A stretch of DNA of 64,000 bases from Nocardia pneumoniae NBRC 100136 (GCF_000308755.1 NZ_BAGF01000007.1:1-64000); one strand, 5' to 3'; counted from the stretch's first letter, positions 15,210 to 24,812 are shown. Notes: a model not told the origin generated them from the letters alone. Translations and numbers: made by a program.

Positions 15210-17387
15210 ATGGCTCTCGACAGCGGAACGATCTCCGACTCCGATAGCGGCGCTCCCGTCGTGGCGGCGCCGATCGCCAAGACCGTCCCCACCGAGCGGG
15301 TGCACCACGGCGACGTGTTCGTCGACGAGTACGAGTGGCTGCGGGACAAGGACAATCCCGACGTCATCGCCTACCTGGAGGCGGAGAACGCCTACACCGA
15401 GGCGCGGACCGCCCATCTGGACACGCTGCGCGAGACGATCTTCGACGAGATCAAGGCGCGCACCCAGGAGACCGACCTGTCGGTGCCGACCCGGCTGGGT
15501 GACTACTGGTACTACTCGCGCAGCTTCGAAGGCAAGCAGTACGGCGTGCACTGCCGGTGCCCGATCGCCGCCGACGCGGAAGGCATCGACGCGTGGACGC
15601 CGCCGGTGCTGGACGCGGAGACCGAGGTCGCGGGCGAAGAGGTGCTGCTCGACAGCAACGAGCTGGCCGAGGGCCACGACTTCTTCGCGCTGGGCGCGTT
15701 CTCGATCAGCCATGACGGCACGCTGCTGGCCTACTCGGTGGACAACGTCGGCGACGAGCGCTACGTGCTGCGGTTCAAGGACCTGCGCACTGGTGAACTG
15801 CTCGGCGACGAGATCACGGGCACCGCGCCCGGCGCGACATGGTCGCTGGACGGCAGCCACGTCTTCTATCAAACCGTCGACGAGTCATGGCGGCCCGACA
15901 CGGTGTGGCGGCACCGGCTCGGCAGCACCGAGCCCGACGTCAAGGTGTTCCACGAGCCCGACGAGCGCTATTGGGTGAGCATCGGCGCGACCCGGTCGGA
16001 GAAGTACCTGATGATCTGGGTCAGCTCGAAGATCACCAGCGAGGGGTGGGTGCTGGAGTCGGACAACCCCGAGGGCGAGTTCCGCGTCCTGCTGCCCCGC
16101 CGCGAGGGCGTCGAGTACTCCGCCGAGCACGCGGTGATCGGCGGCGCGGACCGCTTCCTGATCCTGCACAACGACGTGGTCGACGGGGTCAAGGCGGAGA
16201 ACTTCGTGCTGGCCGAGGCGCCGGTGGACGATCCGTCGAACCTGACGCAACTGATCGGTCATCGCGACGACGTGCGGCTCGAGGACATCGACGCGTTCGG
16301 CGACCACTTGGTGCTCAGCTACCGCCGCGAGGCGCTCACCCGGATCGCGGTGTGGCCGCTCACCGAAACCGGCTACGGCGAACGCCGCGAACTCGACTTC
16401 GACCTCGAGCTCTTCGCCGTCGGCGTCGGCTCCAACCCGGAGTGGGCGCAGCCCACCCTGCGCATCGGGCTGACCTCGTTCATCACGCCCATGCAGGTGT
16501 TCGACTACGTCCCGGCCACCGGTGAGCTGCTGCTGCGCAAGGAGCAGCCGGTGCTCGGCGGCTACGACGCGAACGACTACGAACAGCATCGCGATTGGGC
16601 GGTCGCGCAGGACGGCACCCGGATTCCGATCTCGCTGGTCCGGAAGAAGGGCGCGGCCGCCGACGGGCCGAAACCGCTGCTGCTGTACGGCTACGGCTCC
16701 TACGAGGCGAGCATCGACCCGTCGTTCTCGGTCGCCCGCCTTTCGCTGCTGGATCGCGGCATGGTCTTCGCGGTCGCGCACGTGCGCGGCGGCGGCGAAA
16801 TGGGCAGGCTGTGGTACGAGCACGGCAAGACGCTCACCAAGAAGAACACCTTCACCGACTTCGTCGCCTGCGCGCGGCACCTGATCGATTCCGGCGTCAC
16901 CGCGGCGGACCGGATGGTCGCGGACGGGGGCAGCGCGGGCGGCCTGCTGGTCGGCGCGGTGGCGAACCTGGCGCCGGAACTGTTCGCGGGCATCCTGGCC
17001 AACGTGCCGTTCGTGGATCCGCTCACCTCCATCCTCGACCCGTCGCTTCCGCTGACCGTCATCGAGTGGGACGAGTGGGGCAACCCGCTGGCGGACAAGG
17101 ACGTCTACGAGTACATGAAGTCCTACTCCCCCTACGAGAACGTCGAGGCCAAGGCCTACCCGGCGATCCTGGCCATCACCAGCCTGAACGACACGCGCGT
17201 GCTCTACGTCGAACCGGCGAAGTGGATCGCCAAGCTGCGGGCCACCGCGACCGGCGACGCGCCGCTGCTGCTCAAGACGGAGATGACGGCGGGCCACGGC
17301 GGCGTCAGCGGGCGCTACGAGAAGTGGCGGGAAGTGGCCTTCGAACACGCCTGGGTGCTCGATACGGTCGGTCTCGCCGACGCGTAG
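15210..17387 (+). CDS. ptrB: oligopeptidase B-like S9 serine peptidase
   Basis: A 725-residue S9A peptidase: N-terminal region HGDVFVDEYEWLRDKDNPDVIAYLEAEN, a seven-bladed propeller, then an alpha/beta-hydrolase domain with LLYGYGSYEASIDPSFS, AHVRGGGEMGRLWYEHGK, the nucleophile elbow GGSAGG (Ser about 575), aspartate in SLNDTRV and histidine in GHGG. It hydrolyses short peptides, typically after basic residues. No signal peptide, so cytoplasmic. The open frame extends upstream through the merR gene; I use the ATG giving MALDSGTIS (15210), with GTG 15201 as alternative. It lies 10 bases after merR in the same direction. Confidence 0.93.
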   Translation: MALDSGTISDSDSGAPVVAAPIAKTVPTERVHHGDVFVDEYEWLRDKDNPDVIAYLEAENAYTEARTAHLDTLRETIFDEIKARTQETDLSVPTRLGDYWYYSRSFEGKQYGVHCRCPIAADAEGIDAWTPPVLDAETEVAGEEVLLDSNELAEGHDFFALGAFSISHDGTLLAYSVDNVGDERYVLRFKDLRTGELLGDEITGTAPGATWSLDGSHVFYQTVDESWRPDTVWRHRLGSTEPDVKVFHEPDERYWVSIGATRSEKYLMIWVSSKITSEGWVLESDNPEGEFRVLLPRREGVEYSAEHAVIGGADRFLILHNDVVDGVKAENFVLAEAPVDDPSNLTQLIGHRDDVRLEDIDAFGDHLVLSYRREALTRIAVWPLTETGYGERRELDFDLELFAVGVGSNPEWAQPTLRIGLTSFITPMQVFDYVPATGELLLRKEQPVLGGYDANDYEQHRDWAVAQDGTRIPISLVRKKGAAADGPKPLLLYGYGSYEASIDPSFSVARLSLLDRGMVFAVAHVRGGGEMGRLWYEHGKTLTKKNTFTDFVACARHLIDSGVTAADRMVADGGSAGGLLVGAVANLAPELFAGILANVPFVDPLTSILDPSLPLTVIEWDEWGNPLADKDVYEYMKSYSPYENVEAKAYPAILAITSLNDTRVLYVEPAKWIAKLRATATGDAPLLLKTEMTAGHGGVSGRYEKWREVAFEHAWVLDTVGLADA

Positions 17388-17544
17388 ATCATCCGCATTC
17401 CACCGGGCTGGTCCTGTGGCCCGGGGGGAGCGGTTGCGCTGACACCCGGGTGCACTACCCGCTGGATACAAGCGTGAGGCACTGTTCGCCGCCTGGTCAT
17501 ACGGGCTGCACGTCGAGGACATGTGCGGCTGGCACCGTAGGTTC

Positions 17545-18246
17545 ATGAACGCTGAGCTGATCGTATCGATTTCCGGGATCAGGGACACCACCCGGGACAC
17601 GGCGATGGGATTCGCCGAGGAGATGGATCGGCGCGGCGTGCCGCTCTCCCTGCTGGTCGCACCGCGGCTGAAGGGCAGATACCGGCTGCTCGACGATCCG
17701 GCGACCCAGGCTTGGCTGCGCGTTCGCCGGGCCCGCGGCGACGCCATCGTGCTGCACGGCTACGACCAAGCCGCCACCAAGCGGCGGCGAGCCGAGTTCG
17801 CCGCCTTGCCCAAGCATGAGGCGCGGTTGCGGTTGACCGCCGCCGACCGGGTGATGGAGCAGGTCGACCTGCGCACCCGGCTGTTCGCCGCGCCCCGGTG
17901 GAACGCCTCCACGGGCGCACTCGACGCGCTGCCGGAGGTCGGTTTCCGGCTCGCGCTCGGCCTCACCTCGATCATCGATCTGGAGCGCAATATGGCGCAG
18001 AAGTCCCGGGTGTACGGCATCGGTGAGGGTTTCCGCGCGGAGCCGTGGTGGTGCCGCGCTCTGGTGATGGGCGCCGCCCGCACCGCACGCCGCGGCGGGG
18101 CGCTCCGTCTCGCGGTGTCCGCGGCGCAGTTGGAGCGCTCCGGGCCGCGGCAAGCCGTGCTCGACGCCGTCGACCTCGCGCTGTACCACGGCGCGGTCGG
18201 CGGGACCTACCGCTGGGAGCCGTTCCCGGCCGCCCGAGCCGCATGA
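17545..18246 (+). CDS. DUF2334 polysaccharide-deacetylase-like protein
   Basis: A 233-residue protein matching the DUF2334 pattern: LIVSISGIRDTTRDTAMGFAEEMDRRGVPLSLLVAPRLKG, DAIVLHGYDQ, and FAAPRWNASTGALDALPEVGFRLALG. The fold resembles NodB-type deacetylases (the HGY motif could bind metal), but enzymatic activity of the family is not established to my knowledge. ATG 17545 gives the best family start; an upstream ATG at 17521 would add eight residues. I recall a similar gene near ptrB in mycobacteria. It converges on the glutamate decarboxylase gene. The 157-base gap after ptrB has only a weak CCGGGC/GCCCGG hairpin near 17402-17423. Confidence 0.75.
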   Translation: MNAELIVSISGIRDTTRDTAMGFAEEMDRRGVPLSLLVAPRLKGRYRLLDDPATQAWLRVRRARGDAIVLHGYDQAATKRRRAEFAALPKHEARLRLTAADRVMEQVDLRTRLFAAPRWNASTGALDALPEVGFRLALGLTSIIDLERNMAQKSRVYGIGEGFRAEPWWCRALVMGAARTARRGGALRLAVSAAQLERSGPRQAVLDAVDLALYHGAVGGTYRWEPFPAARAA

Positions 18247-18287
18247 ATGACGCCGCGGCGCGGCGGTGTATCGGCCGCCGCCGTGCC

Positions 18288-18359
18288 GCGGCCGGTCGGC
18301 ACCGCCTCCGCGCGGCCGGTCGGCACCGCCTCCGCGCGGCCGATCGGCGCCGCCGCCCG
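18288..18359. repeat. 24-bp tandem repeat, three units
   Basis: Two identical units (GCGGCCGGTCGGCACCGCCT then CCGC) at 18288-18311 and 18312-18335, followed by a diverged third unit at 18336-18359. It lies in the convergent gap between the DUF2334 and glutamate decarboxylase genes. Likely a slippage-generated minisatellite. Confidence 0.7.
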
Positions 18360-18393
18360 CGAATGGCGTAATCGGGCGGCGGCGCGGTCGCGG

Positions 18394-19785
18394 TCAGGCC
18401 GGAGCGATCGTCGTCCGCGGGACCGCGGGTGTCGCGTCGTGAGTGAAGCCGCCCGCTTCCGTGCGGGTGAGCGAGGTGGAAAACGGCCGCTCCTCCAGTT
18501 GTCTCCGGCAGCGGGTGAGATCGTCCAAGAGAAGGTCGGCCATGTCGACGGAGAAGCCGTGGCGGATCACCGCCCGCATGACCGTCTCGTCGTCGCGGTC
18601 GGCGGGCAGCGGGTACGCCGCGATCAGCCAGCCTCTGGAGCGCAGCCGGTCGGAGAGGTCGTAGAGGTTGAATCCGGGATCGCCGGTCAGCCGCCAGCAC
18701 ACCGCCGTGATGCCGCGCTGCGGGTCGCCGTCGTGGATCAGCTCGAAGACGCCGAATTCACGCAGACCTGCGGCCAAATGCTGCGCCGCCCGGTAGATCG
18801 CGGACTGCACCCTGGCGTAACCGGCGCGTCCCAAGCGGATGAAGTCGTAGTACTGCGTGATCGCCTGCCCGCCCGGCCGGGAGAAGTTCAGGTTGAAGGT
18901 GGCCATGCTGCCGCCGAGGTAGTCCACGTTGAAGATCAATTCCTCCGGCAGGTCGGCCGCCTCGCGCCAGATCGCCCAGCCCGCGCCGAGCGGTGCGAGA
19001 CCGGTCTTGTGGCCGGAGGCGTTGATCGATTTCACCCTGGGCAGCCGGAAGTCCCAGAGCAGATCGGGCGCGGTGAACGGAGCCAGGAAGCCTCCGCTGG
19101 CGGCGTCGACGTGGATCGGGATGTCCAGGCCCTTGTCCTTCTGCAGCGCGTCGAGCGCGGCGCTGATCCCGGCCACGTCTTCGAACAGTCCGGTGTAGGT
19201 CTGGCCGAAGGTCGGCACCACCATCATGGTGTTCTCGTCGCAGTGCGTCGCGAGGTCGTCGGGCCGCATGGTGAGCCGGTCGCCGCGCAGCGGAATCTGC
19301 CGGATCTCGACGTCGAAGTAGCGTGCGAACTTCTCCCAGCAGACCTGAACGGGCCCGCAGACGAAGTTGGGCGTCCCGGTGCCGCCGCGCTTGCGCCACC
19401 GGAATTTGGCCGCGAGACCGCCGAGCATGGCCGCCTCGCTGGACCCGGTGGTCGAGGTGCCGTGGGTGGTGGCCGGATCCGGCGCGTGCCACAGGTCCGC
19501 GACCATCCGGACGCCGCGGCGCTCCAGTTCGGCGGTCTGCGGGTATTCGTCCTTGTCGACGATGTTCTTGTCCAGGCATTCGGACATCAGCCTGCGCGCC
19601 TGGTCGTCCACCCAGGTGGTGCAGAAGGTGGCCAGGTTCATCCTGGAGACGCCGTCGAGCATCAGCTCGTCGTGCACGATCTCGTAGGCGACCTGGGGGA
19701 ACATCTCGTGCGCCGGAAATCCCCCGCGCGGCGCGGACCGGCTGAGCCCCGGCAGGGCGAACAGGTCATCGGCTCCTTCGGACAT
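18394..19785 (-). CDS. gadB: glutamate decarboxylase
   Basis: A 463-residue PLP enzyme of the group II decarboxylases that converts glutamate to GABA and consumes a proton. Conserved parts are MNLATFCTTWVDDQARRLM, GTSTTGSSEAAMLGGLAAK, PIHVDAASGGFLAPF, the PLP lysine in SINASGHKTGLAPLG, and NVDYLGGSMATFNLNFSRPG. Length and N-terminus (FPQVAYEIVHDELMLDG) fit the family. GGGAGG lies eight bases before the ATG. No antiporter gene is adjacent, so an acid-resistance role is not shown by context; GABA-shunt metabolism is an alternative. Confidence 0.95.
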   Translation of the reverse strand: MSEGADDLFALPGLSRSAPRGGFPAHEMFPQVAYEIVHDELMLDGVSRMNLATFCTTWVDDQARRLMSECLDKNIVDKDEYPQTAELERRGVRMVADLWHAPDPATTHGTSTTGSSEAAMLGGLAAKFRWRKRGGTGTPNFVCGPVQVCWEKFARYFDVEIRQIPLRGDRLTMRPDDLATHCDENTMMVVPTFGQTYTGLFEDVAGISAALDALQKDKGLDIPIHVDAASGGFLAPFTAPDLLWDFRLPRVKSINASGHKTGLAPLGAGWAIWREAADLPEELIFNVDYLGGSMATFNLNFSRPGGQAITQYYDFIRLGRAGYARVQSAIYRAAQHLAAGLREFGVFELIHDGDPQRGITAVCWRLTGDPGFNLYDLSDRLRSRGWLIAAYPLPADRDDETVMRAVIRHGFSVDMADLLLDDLTRCRRQLEERPFSTSLTRTEAGGFTHDATPAVPRTTIAPA

Positions 19786-20041
19786 GAATGCGGCCTCCCG
19801 ATTCGGCTCGTGTGCGGTGTGCCTGTGCGGGCGCCGGTCGCTTGCGGACCGGCCGCGTTGCCGTGCCTCGCTGAGGATGCCAGTAAATAGCTGACGCCCT
19901 CTCGCTCAGCTTGACACACCGCCTTCCGCGGCGGATGGACTTCACCCATCCCATGAGGTCGTCGCAGAGCGGGGTGCCGGATTCGAAGACCCGCCAGGCA
20001 GTGGGAACTTCACCCGGGCGGGCCGGGGATAGGGTTGGGGG

Positions 20042-21424
20042 ATGACCGAGGATGCTCGTACCGCGGGACTGCGCGCGCGGGTCGCGGAGTTGATGCCGCA
20101 GGCGAAAAGCGATTTAGCCCAGCTTGTTTCGTTCAAGTCGGTGGCGGATCCGCGGCAGTTTCCTCCGGAGGAGTGCGACCGTGCGGCACAGTGGGTCGCC
20201 GATGCCTTCGCGGCGGCGGGCCTGACCACGGTCGGCCTGCACGAGACGCCCGACGGCAGCACGGCGGTCGTCGCAGCGCGGCCAGCGCCGGACGGTGCGC
20301 CGACGGTGTTGCTCTACTGTCACTACGATGTCCAGCCGCCGATGGACGAGGGGGCGTGGCGCACTCCGCCCTGGGAGCTGACCGAGCGGGACGGACGCTG
20401 GTACGGGCGCGGCAGCGCCGATTGCAAGGGCAACATCGTCATGCATCTGACGGCGCTGCGGGCGCTGGGCCCCGACCTGCCGCTGGGGGTGACGCTGGTC
20501 GCCGAGGGCTCCGAGGAGCAGGGCACCGGTGGACTGGAACGGTTCGTCGAGGCCAGCCCGGATCTGCTGCGCGCGGACGCCATCGTGATCGGCGACTGCG
20601 GTAACTTCGCCGCGGGCGTGCCGACGCTCACCGAGACGTTGCGCGGCAACGTGAATGTGGTGGTCACCATCGAAACCCTCGCCGGACCACTGCATTCCGG
20701 CATGTTCGGCGGACCGGCCCCCGACGCGCTCGCCGCGCTGATCCAGGTGCTCGCTTCCCTACGCGACGAGCGGGGCAACACCACCATCGACGGACTTCCC
20801 AACGACCAGGTCTGGCCGGGTGTGCAGTATCCGAGCGAGCAGTTCCACGCCGACGCGGCCGTCCTGCGCGACGTCGAACTCACCGGTGACGGCGCCGTCG
20901 CAGACATGCTCTGGGCGCGACCGGCGCTGACCGTGCTCGGCATCGACGCCCCGCCCGTGGTCGGTTCCGCCGCCGCGGTCCCCGCGATCGCCCGAGCCCG
21001 CCTCAACCTGCGCATTCCGCCGGGCACCGATCCCGCGCAGGCGTACCGGGCACTCGTCGACCACCTCGACGCGCACACGCCGTGGCACGCCAAGGTGACC
21101 ATCGAGCTGGAAGGTATGGGAGCGCCGTTCCGGTCCCGCACCGGCGGGCCGGCGCGGTCCGCGATGGAGGCGGCGCTGGCCACGTCCTATGGACGACCCG
21201 CGACCACTCAGGGGCAGGGCGGTTCGATCCCGCTGTGCAACGTCTTCTCCGCGACGTACCCGGATGCGGAGATCATGCTGCTCGGCGTCGAGGAACCGAA
21301 ATGCCTCATCCACGCGCCCAATGAGAGCGTCGACCCGAAGGAGATCGAACACATGGCCCTGGCCGAGGCACTGTTCCTCGCGACCTACGCCGGGGCTACA
21401 GATCGATTGCGTCCTCCGGTGTAA
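20042..21424 (+). CDS. M20-family dipeptidase/peptidase
   Basis: A 460-residue metallopeptidase of the M20 carnosinase-like group. Zinc-site motifs are visible: VLLYCHYDVQP (first ligand His), GRGSADCKGN (bridging Asp), VAEGSEEQGTGGLE (catalytic and ligand Glu) and a C-terminal HAPNESV. The dimerisation domain is present (SGMFGGPAPDALAALIQVLASL). Cytoplasmic, probably hydrolysing dipeptides. The ATG has TAGGGT (20030-20035) six bases upstream, suggesting a leaderless mRNA. Its 3' end overlaps that of the convergent MBL-fold gene by 29 bases. Confidence 0.93.
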   Translation: MTEDARTAGLRARVAELMPQAKSDLAQLVSFKSVADPRQFPPEECDRAAQWVADAFAAAGLTTVGLHETPDGSTAVVAARPAPDGAPTVLLYCHYDVQPPMDEGAWRTPPWELTERDGRWYGRGSADCKGNIVMHLTALRALGPDLPLGVTLVAEGSEEQGTGGLERFVEASPDLLRADAIVIGDCGNFAAGVPTLTETLRGNVNVVVTIETLAGPLHSGMFGGPAPDALAALIQVLASLRDERGNTTIDGLPNDQVWPGVQYPSEQFHADAAVLRDVELTGDGAVADMLWARPALTVLGIDAPPVVGSAAAVPAIARARLNLRIPPGTDPAQAYRALVDHLDAHTPWHAKVTIELEGMGAPFRSRTGGPARSAMEAALATSYGRPATTQGQGGSIPLCNVFSATYPDAEIMLLGVEEPKCLIHAPNESVDPKEIEHMALAEALFLATYAGATDRLRPPV

Positions 21425-22040
21425 GCACCCTGAATTCCGTTCCGGCAGGGGACATTTCGTTCAGACGACCGAAGTAGATGCCCTGCGCCTCGGGCTGGAT
21501 GATGCCGAAGTGAATGGGCAGCGCGACACGCGGAGCGACCGCGCGCAGATAATCGACCGCCTCGCTGATCCGCATCCACGGCGCGGCGGCCGGAGCGGCC
21601 AGCACGCCGACCGGAACCGGTGGCACCCACAGCGAGTCGCCGGGGTGCACGAGCTGGGCCGGGTCGTCGGGGGTGCCCAGCTGGAAGACGGTGTTGTCGA
21701 TCACGGGAATCTCGGGGTGGATGACGGCGTGCCTGCCGCCGCCTCCGGTGATCTGGAGATCGCCGAGTGTCAGCACGTTGCCCGCCCGAACCGGCTCCCA
21801 CGGCTCGCCGCGTTGCTGGGCCGTCTGCGGATCCGAGAGCAGTCGTGCGCCGGGGTTGGCCTCGATGAGCGCGTCGATCCGGTTCGGGTCGATGTGATCG
21901 GGATGCTGATGGGTGACCGCGATCGCGTCCAGGCCGGTGAGGCCCTCGAAGCCGTGCGAGAAGGTGCCCGGGTCGAACAGGATCTTCGTGCCGTGCAGCT
22001 CGACGAGGAGGCAGGAATGACCGAAGTGGGCTATGCGCAT
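21396..22040 (-). CDS. MBL-fold metal-dependent hydrolase
   Basis: A 214-residue UlaG-like metallo-beta-lactamase-fold protein: RIAHFGHSCLLVELHGTKILFDPGTFS, the metal motif THQHPDHIDPNR (HxHxDH), and GDSLWVPP with LPIHFGII near the C-terminus. Probably a cytoplasmic hydrolase with unknown substrate. TAGCAT (22052-22047, minus strand) is six bases before the ATG, so the mRNA is probably leaderless. It overlaps the M20 gene tail-to-tail and is divergent from purS. Confidence 0.92.
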   Translation of the reverse strand: MRIAHFGHSCLLVELHGTKILFDPGTFSHGFEGLTGLDAIAVTHQHPDHIDPNRIDALIEANPGARLLSDPQTAQQRGEPWEPVRAGNVLTLGDLQITGGGGRHAVIHPEIPVIDNTVFQLGTPDDPAQLVHPGDSLWVPPVPVGVLAAPAAAPWMRISEAVDYLRAVAPRVALPIHFGIIQPEAQGIYFGRLNEMSPAGTEFRVLTPEDAIDL

Positions 22041-22170
22041 CCCGCCATGCTATCGACGCCGGATGTGTTCTCGCCGACATCGCCGCGGCTTGTCCTACCC
22101 CGCGGATGCCGGGCCCGACCAGCACAACTACGCTGCTGAGGTAACCCCACAACCACATGAGGAGCAACGC

Positions 22171-22407
22171 GTGGCACGAGTCGTGGTCGAGGTGATGCCG
22201 AAGGCCGAGATCCTGGATCCGCAGGGGCAGGCCATCGTCGGCGCGCTCCCGCGCCTGGGATTCGATGGCGTCTCGGATGTGCGGCAGGGCAAGCGATTCG
22301 AACTCGACGTCGACGACAGCGTCGACGACGCGGCGCTGGAGCAGATCGCCGAATCGCTGCTGTGCAACACGGTGATCGAGGAGTGGAAGGTGGTCCGCGT
22401 CTCATGA
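22171..22407 (+). CDS. purS: phosphoribosylformylglycinamidine synthase subunit PurS
   Basis: A 78-residue small subunit ([55 protein letters not shown]). PurS bridges PurL and PurQ in the FGAM synthase complex, the fourth step of purine synthesis. The GTG at 22171 is preceded by ATGAGGAGCAACGC, a good ribosome-binding site, and the longer upstream frame has no family content. Its TGA overlaps the purQ ATG (ATGA). A TACGCT box at 22129-22134 is a possible -10. Confidence 0.96.
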   Translation: MARVVVEVMPKAEILDPQGQAIVGALPRLGFDGVSDVRQGKRFELDVDDSVDDAALEQIAESLLCNTVIEEWKVVRVS

Positions 22408-23081
22408 CCGCGCGGATCGGGGTCATCACGTTTCCCGGCACGCTCGACGACGTCGATGCCGCACGGGCGGTGCGCCTGGCCGGGGCCGAGGCGGTCAGCC
22501 TGTGGCACGCGGACGCCGACCTGAAGAATGTCGACGCGGTCATCGTGCCCGGCGGTTTCTCCTACGGCGATTACCTGCGCGCAGGGGCTATCGCTCGCTT
22601 CGCCCCCGTGATGGGCGAGGTCGTGCGCGCGGCCGGTGCCGGGTTGCCGGTGCTGGGTATCTGCAATGGCTTCCAGGTGCTGTGCGAGGCAGGGTTGCTG
22701 CCCGGCGCGCTGACCCGCAACGAGGGCCTGCACTTCATCTGCCGCGACGAATGGCTGACCGTGGAGTCGGTGTCGACGGTGTGGACGTCCCGTTTCGAGC
22801 CGGGCGCCCAGATCCTCATCCCGCTCAAGTCCGGCGAGGGCCGCTACCAGGCCTCGGCCGCCGTGCTCGACGAACTGGAGGGCGAGGGCCGGGTGGTCTT
22901 CCGCTACGCGGGCGGCAACCCGAACGGTTCCCAGCGCGGCATCGCGGGCATCGCCTCCGCCAACGGACGTGTCGTCGGCCTGATGCCACACCCCGAACAC
23001 GCCACCGAGCCCCTGACCGGCCCTAGCGACGACGGGCTCGGCCTGTTCCTCTCGGTGCTGGACACCCTGGTCTCGGCCTAG
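22404..23081 (+). CDS. purQ: phosphoribosylformylglycinamidine synthase glutaminase PurQ
   Basis: A 225-residue class I glutamine amidotransferase subunit that delivers ammonia to PurL. The catalytic cysteine is in [22 protein letters not shown], and the His/Glu pair in [13 protein letters not shown]; the glycine-rich [18 protein letters not shown] is typical. The frame is open to 22362, but ATG 22404 overlapping the purS stop gives the family start [15 protein letters not shown]. Translation is probably coupled to purS. PurL lies 5 kb downstream at 28181. Confidence 0.97.
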   Translation: MTARIGVITFPGTLDDVDAARAVRLAGAEAVSLWHADADLKNVDAVIVPGGFSYGDYLRAGAIARFAPVMGEVVRAAGAGLPVLGICNGFQVLCEAGLLPGALTRNEGLHFICRDEWLTVESVSTVWTSRFEPGAQILIPLKSGEGRYQASAAVLDELEGEGRVVFRYAGGNPNGSQRGIAGIASANGRVVGLMPHPEHATEPLTGPSDDGLGLFLSVLDTLVSA

Positions 23082-23239
23082 ACCCGCGGCGGATGACCGG
23101 CCGGTTCGCCGGAATCCGGAACGTTCAGTGACGCGGCAGTCCTGGCTGCTCCGGCGCACGGCGCGGTTCTGTCCAGCCCGATTCGCGGCGCGAAATACTG
23201 ACGTTGGCGTCGCCGCGCTCCCCGAGACCGGAATACGGA

Positions 23240-24316
23240 TCAGGCGATGCGGTCGACGATGTCGAAGCCGACGCCGTCGGCACGGGCCAGGTAGCCGTGT
23301 TGGATGGCCTGGTTGCCGCGGAAACTCCGTAGGCCGCCGGGGGTTTCGAGGACCACGCCCTGGTCGATGGCGTCGAGGATCGCGGGCACCTCGAGTGATC
23401 CGACCGTCCGTGCGAGCGCGCCCAGGGTGTGGATGGCGTCGTAGGTGGCGTTGCTGAAGCTGGTGAGCGCCGGGGCGAAGGCGCCGTACCTTCGGTGGTA
23501 GCGGGTCAGCCGGTCGCGCCCGTCGGCGGTGCGGTCGTCGAGGAAGAAGCTGGACGCCACGTAGAGGTTCCGGTTGGCCTCCGGGCCTGCCGCCAGCAGC
23601 ACGTTCTCGTCGGCTGCCGGGCTGACCCGCGGCTGTGTCGCGGCGCGGCCGGTGGCCGCGAACTGCTGGTTGAACCGGGACACGTCGGCGCCGACCATCA
23701 GGATCACCACCGCGTCGGCCGAGTCCAGCGCCGGATGGGTGAGGAAGCCGGAGAAGTCCGGCAGACCCAGCGGGACGAACTGTTCCAGCACGATCGCGGA
23801 CGGATCGGCCAGGCTCTCGCGAATCGCCTTGGCGGACTGGCGCGGCCAGATGTAGTCGTTGCCGATGATCGCCCAGCGCCGCACGCCGTACTCGCGTTCG
23901 AGCCAGTGCACGGCGGGCACGGTCTGCCCGGCCGGATGCTCGCCGAGCAGCAGCACGCCGGGTAGTTCGTCGGTCAGTCCCTCGTGGCTGGTCGCGTACA
24001 GGTAGGGCACCCGGCTGGCGCCGGCCCGCGCCACGGCGCGCCGGACCGCGGAGGTGTGCCAGCCGGTGATGGCGTGCACCATGCCGGTGGCCAGCAGCGC
24101 CGAGACCTCGGCGGCGACCTCATGCGGTGGCCGTCCGCCGTCGATATTCGTAGTACGAATTTCTCGTCCCAGAATTCCCGCACCGTGGTTGATTTCCTCG
24201 ACGGCCAGCGATATCGCCGCCTCGCAGGACGGCGCGATGATACCGCCCGGTCCCTGCAGCGGAACGATGTTGAGGATCTCGATGGTGCCCTCGGGGCTCT
24301 CGCCGAGCGCTGGCAT
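23240..24316 (-). CDS. periplasmic-binding-fold protein without signal peptide (AmiC/UrtA-like)
   Basis: A 358-residue type I periplasmic-binding-protein fold related to AmiC and urea/branched-chain amino-acid binding proteins: ILNIVPLQGPGGIIAPSCEAAISLAVEEINHGAGILGREI, GGRPPHEVAAEVSALLATGMVHAITGWHTSAVRRA, RWAIIGNDYIWPRQSAKAIRESL and a late SFSNATYDAIHTLGALA. There is no signal peptide or lipobox, and no permease or ATPase genes nearby, so a cytoplasmic sensor role like AmiC is more likely than transport. It is divergent from a MarR gene 50 bases away. Ribosome-binding site AGAAGAAG precedes the ATG. The ligand, possibly an amide or amino acid, is not known. Confidence 0.8.
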   Translation of the reverse strand: MPALGESPEGTIEILNIVPLQGPGGIIAPSCEAAISLAVEEINHGAGILGREIRTTNIDGGRPPHEVAAEVSALLATGMVHAITGWHTSAVRRAVARAGASRVPYLYATSHEGLTDELPGVLLLGEHPAGQTVPAVHWLEREYGVRRWAIIGNDYIWPRQSAKAIRESLADPSAIVLEQFVPLGLPDFSGFLTHPALDSADAVVILMVGADVSRFNQQFAATGRAATQPRVSPAADENVLLAAGPEANRNLYVASSFFLDDRTADGRDRLTRYHRRYGAFAPALTSFSNATYDAIHTLGALARTVGSLEVPAILDAIDQGVVLETPGGLRSFRGNQAIQHGYLARADGVGFDIVDRIA

Positions 24317-24366
24317 TGGGTACTCTTCTTCTCGTTCGAGCGAAATTCATGGCAGGCAGGAATTAA

Positions 24367-24798
24367 ATGACGACCATTGTAAGCGGAAATTCCACGCTGC
24401 ATGGCGCGCTGCGTGCCGCGGAGCGCGGGTGGGTGCGGCACTTGGACGCGGCGCTGTGCGCCAGACAGCTCTCGCCGGATCAGTGGTCGATGCTGTCGAA
24501 CCTCTGTGGCGACGCGGGCATCACGATGACCGAGCTGGCGGCCAAATCGCAGCTCGCGCCGTCCTCGGCCACCAGGCACGCGGACTACCTGGCCGAACGA
24601 GGCCTGATCTTCCGGCTCGCCGCGCAGGACGACCGGCGCCGCGTCCTGATCGGGCTGAGCAGGCTCGGTGCCGACCTCGTCGCCGAGGTCCGCGCGGAAG
24701 AGGCGCGCGCCGAGCAGGCGTTGCGGGGGCGAATCGGAGCGCGCCGATATACCGAACTCATGCGACTGCTCGATCTGGTTTCCATTGCGTCGGAGTAA
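24367..24798 (+). CDS. MarR-family transcriptional regulator
   Basis: A 143-residue winged-helix regulator: LSPDQWSMLSNLCGDAGITMTELAAKSQLAPSSATRHADYLAERGLIFRLAAQDDRRRVLIGLSRLG covers the DNA-binding region with the conserved DDRR wing. AGGA precedes the ATG by seven bases. It is divergent from the signal-less binding protein gene, and the pair may act together as sensor and regulator. A perfect hairpin lies 15 bases after the stop. Confidence 0.88.
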   Translation: MTTIVSGNSTLHGALRAAERGWVRHLDAALCARQLSPDQWSMLSNLCGDAGITMTELAAKSQLAPSSATRHADYLAERGLIFRLAAQDDRRRVLIGLSRLGADLVAEVRAEEARAEQALRGRIGARRYTELMRLLDLVSIASE

Positions 24799-24812
24799 AT
24801 ACCCTGGAGTAC

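Noticed and set aside
15885..17747. 620-residue minus-strand open frame over ptrB
   Set aside because: Antisense shadow of a clear S9 peptidase gene, with no recognisable domain.
23082..23125. Hairpin after purQ (CCGGC/GCCGG)
   Set aside because: Only five base pairs and no flanking support; many such matches occur by chance at this GC content.
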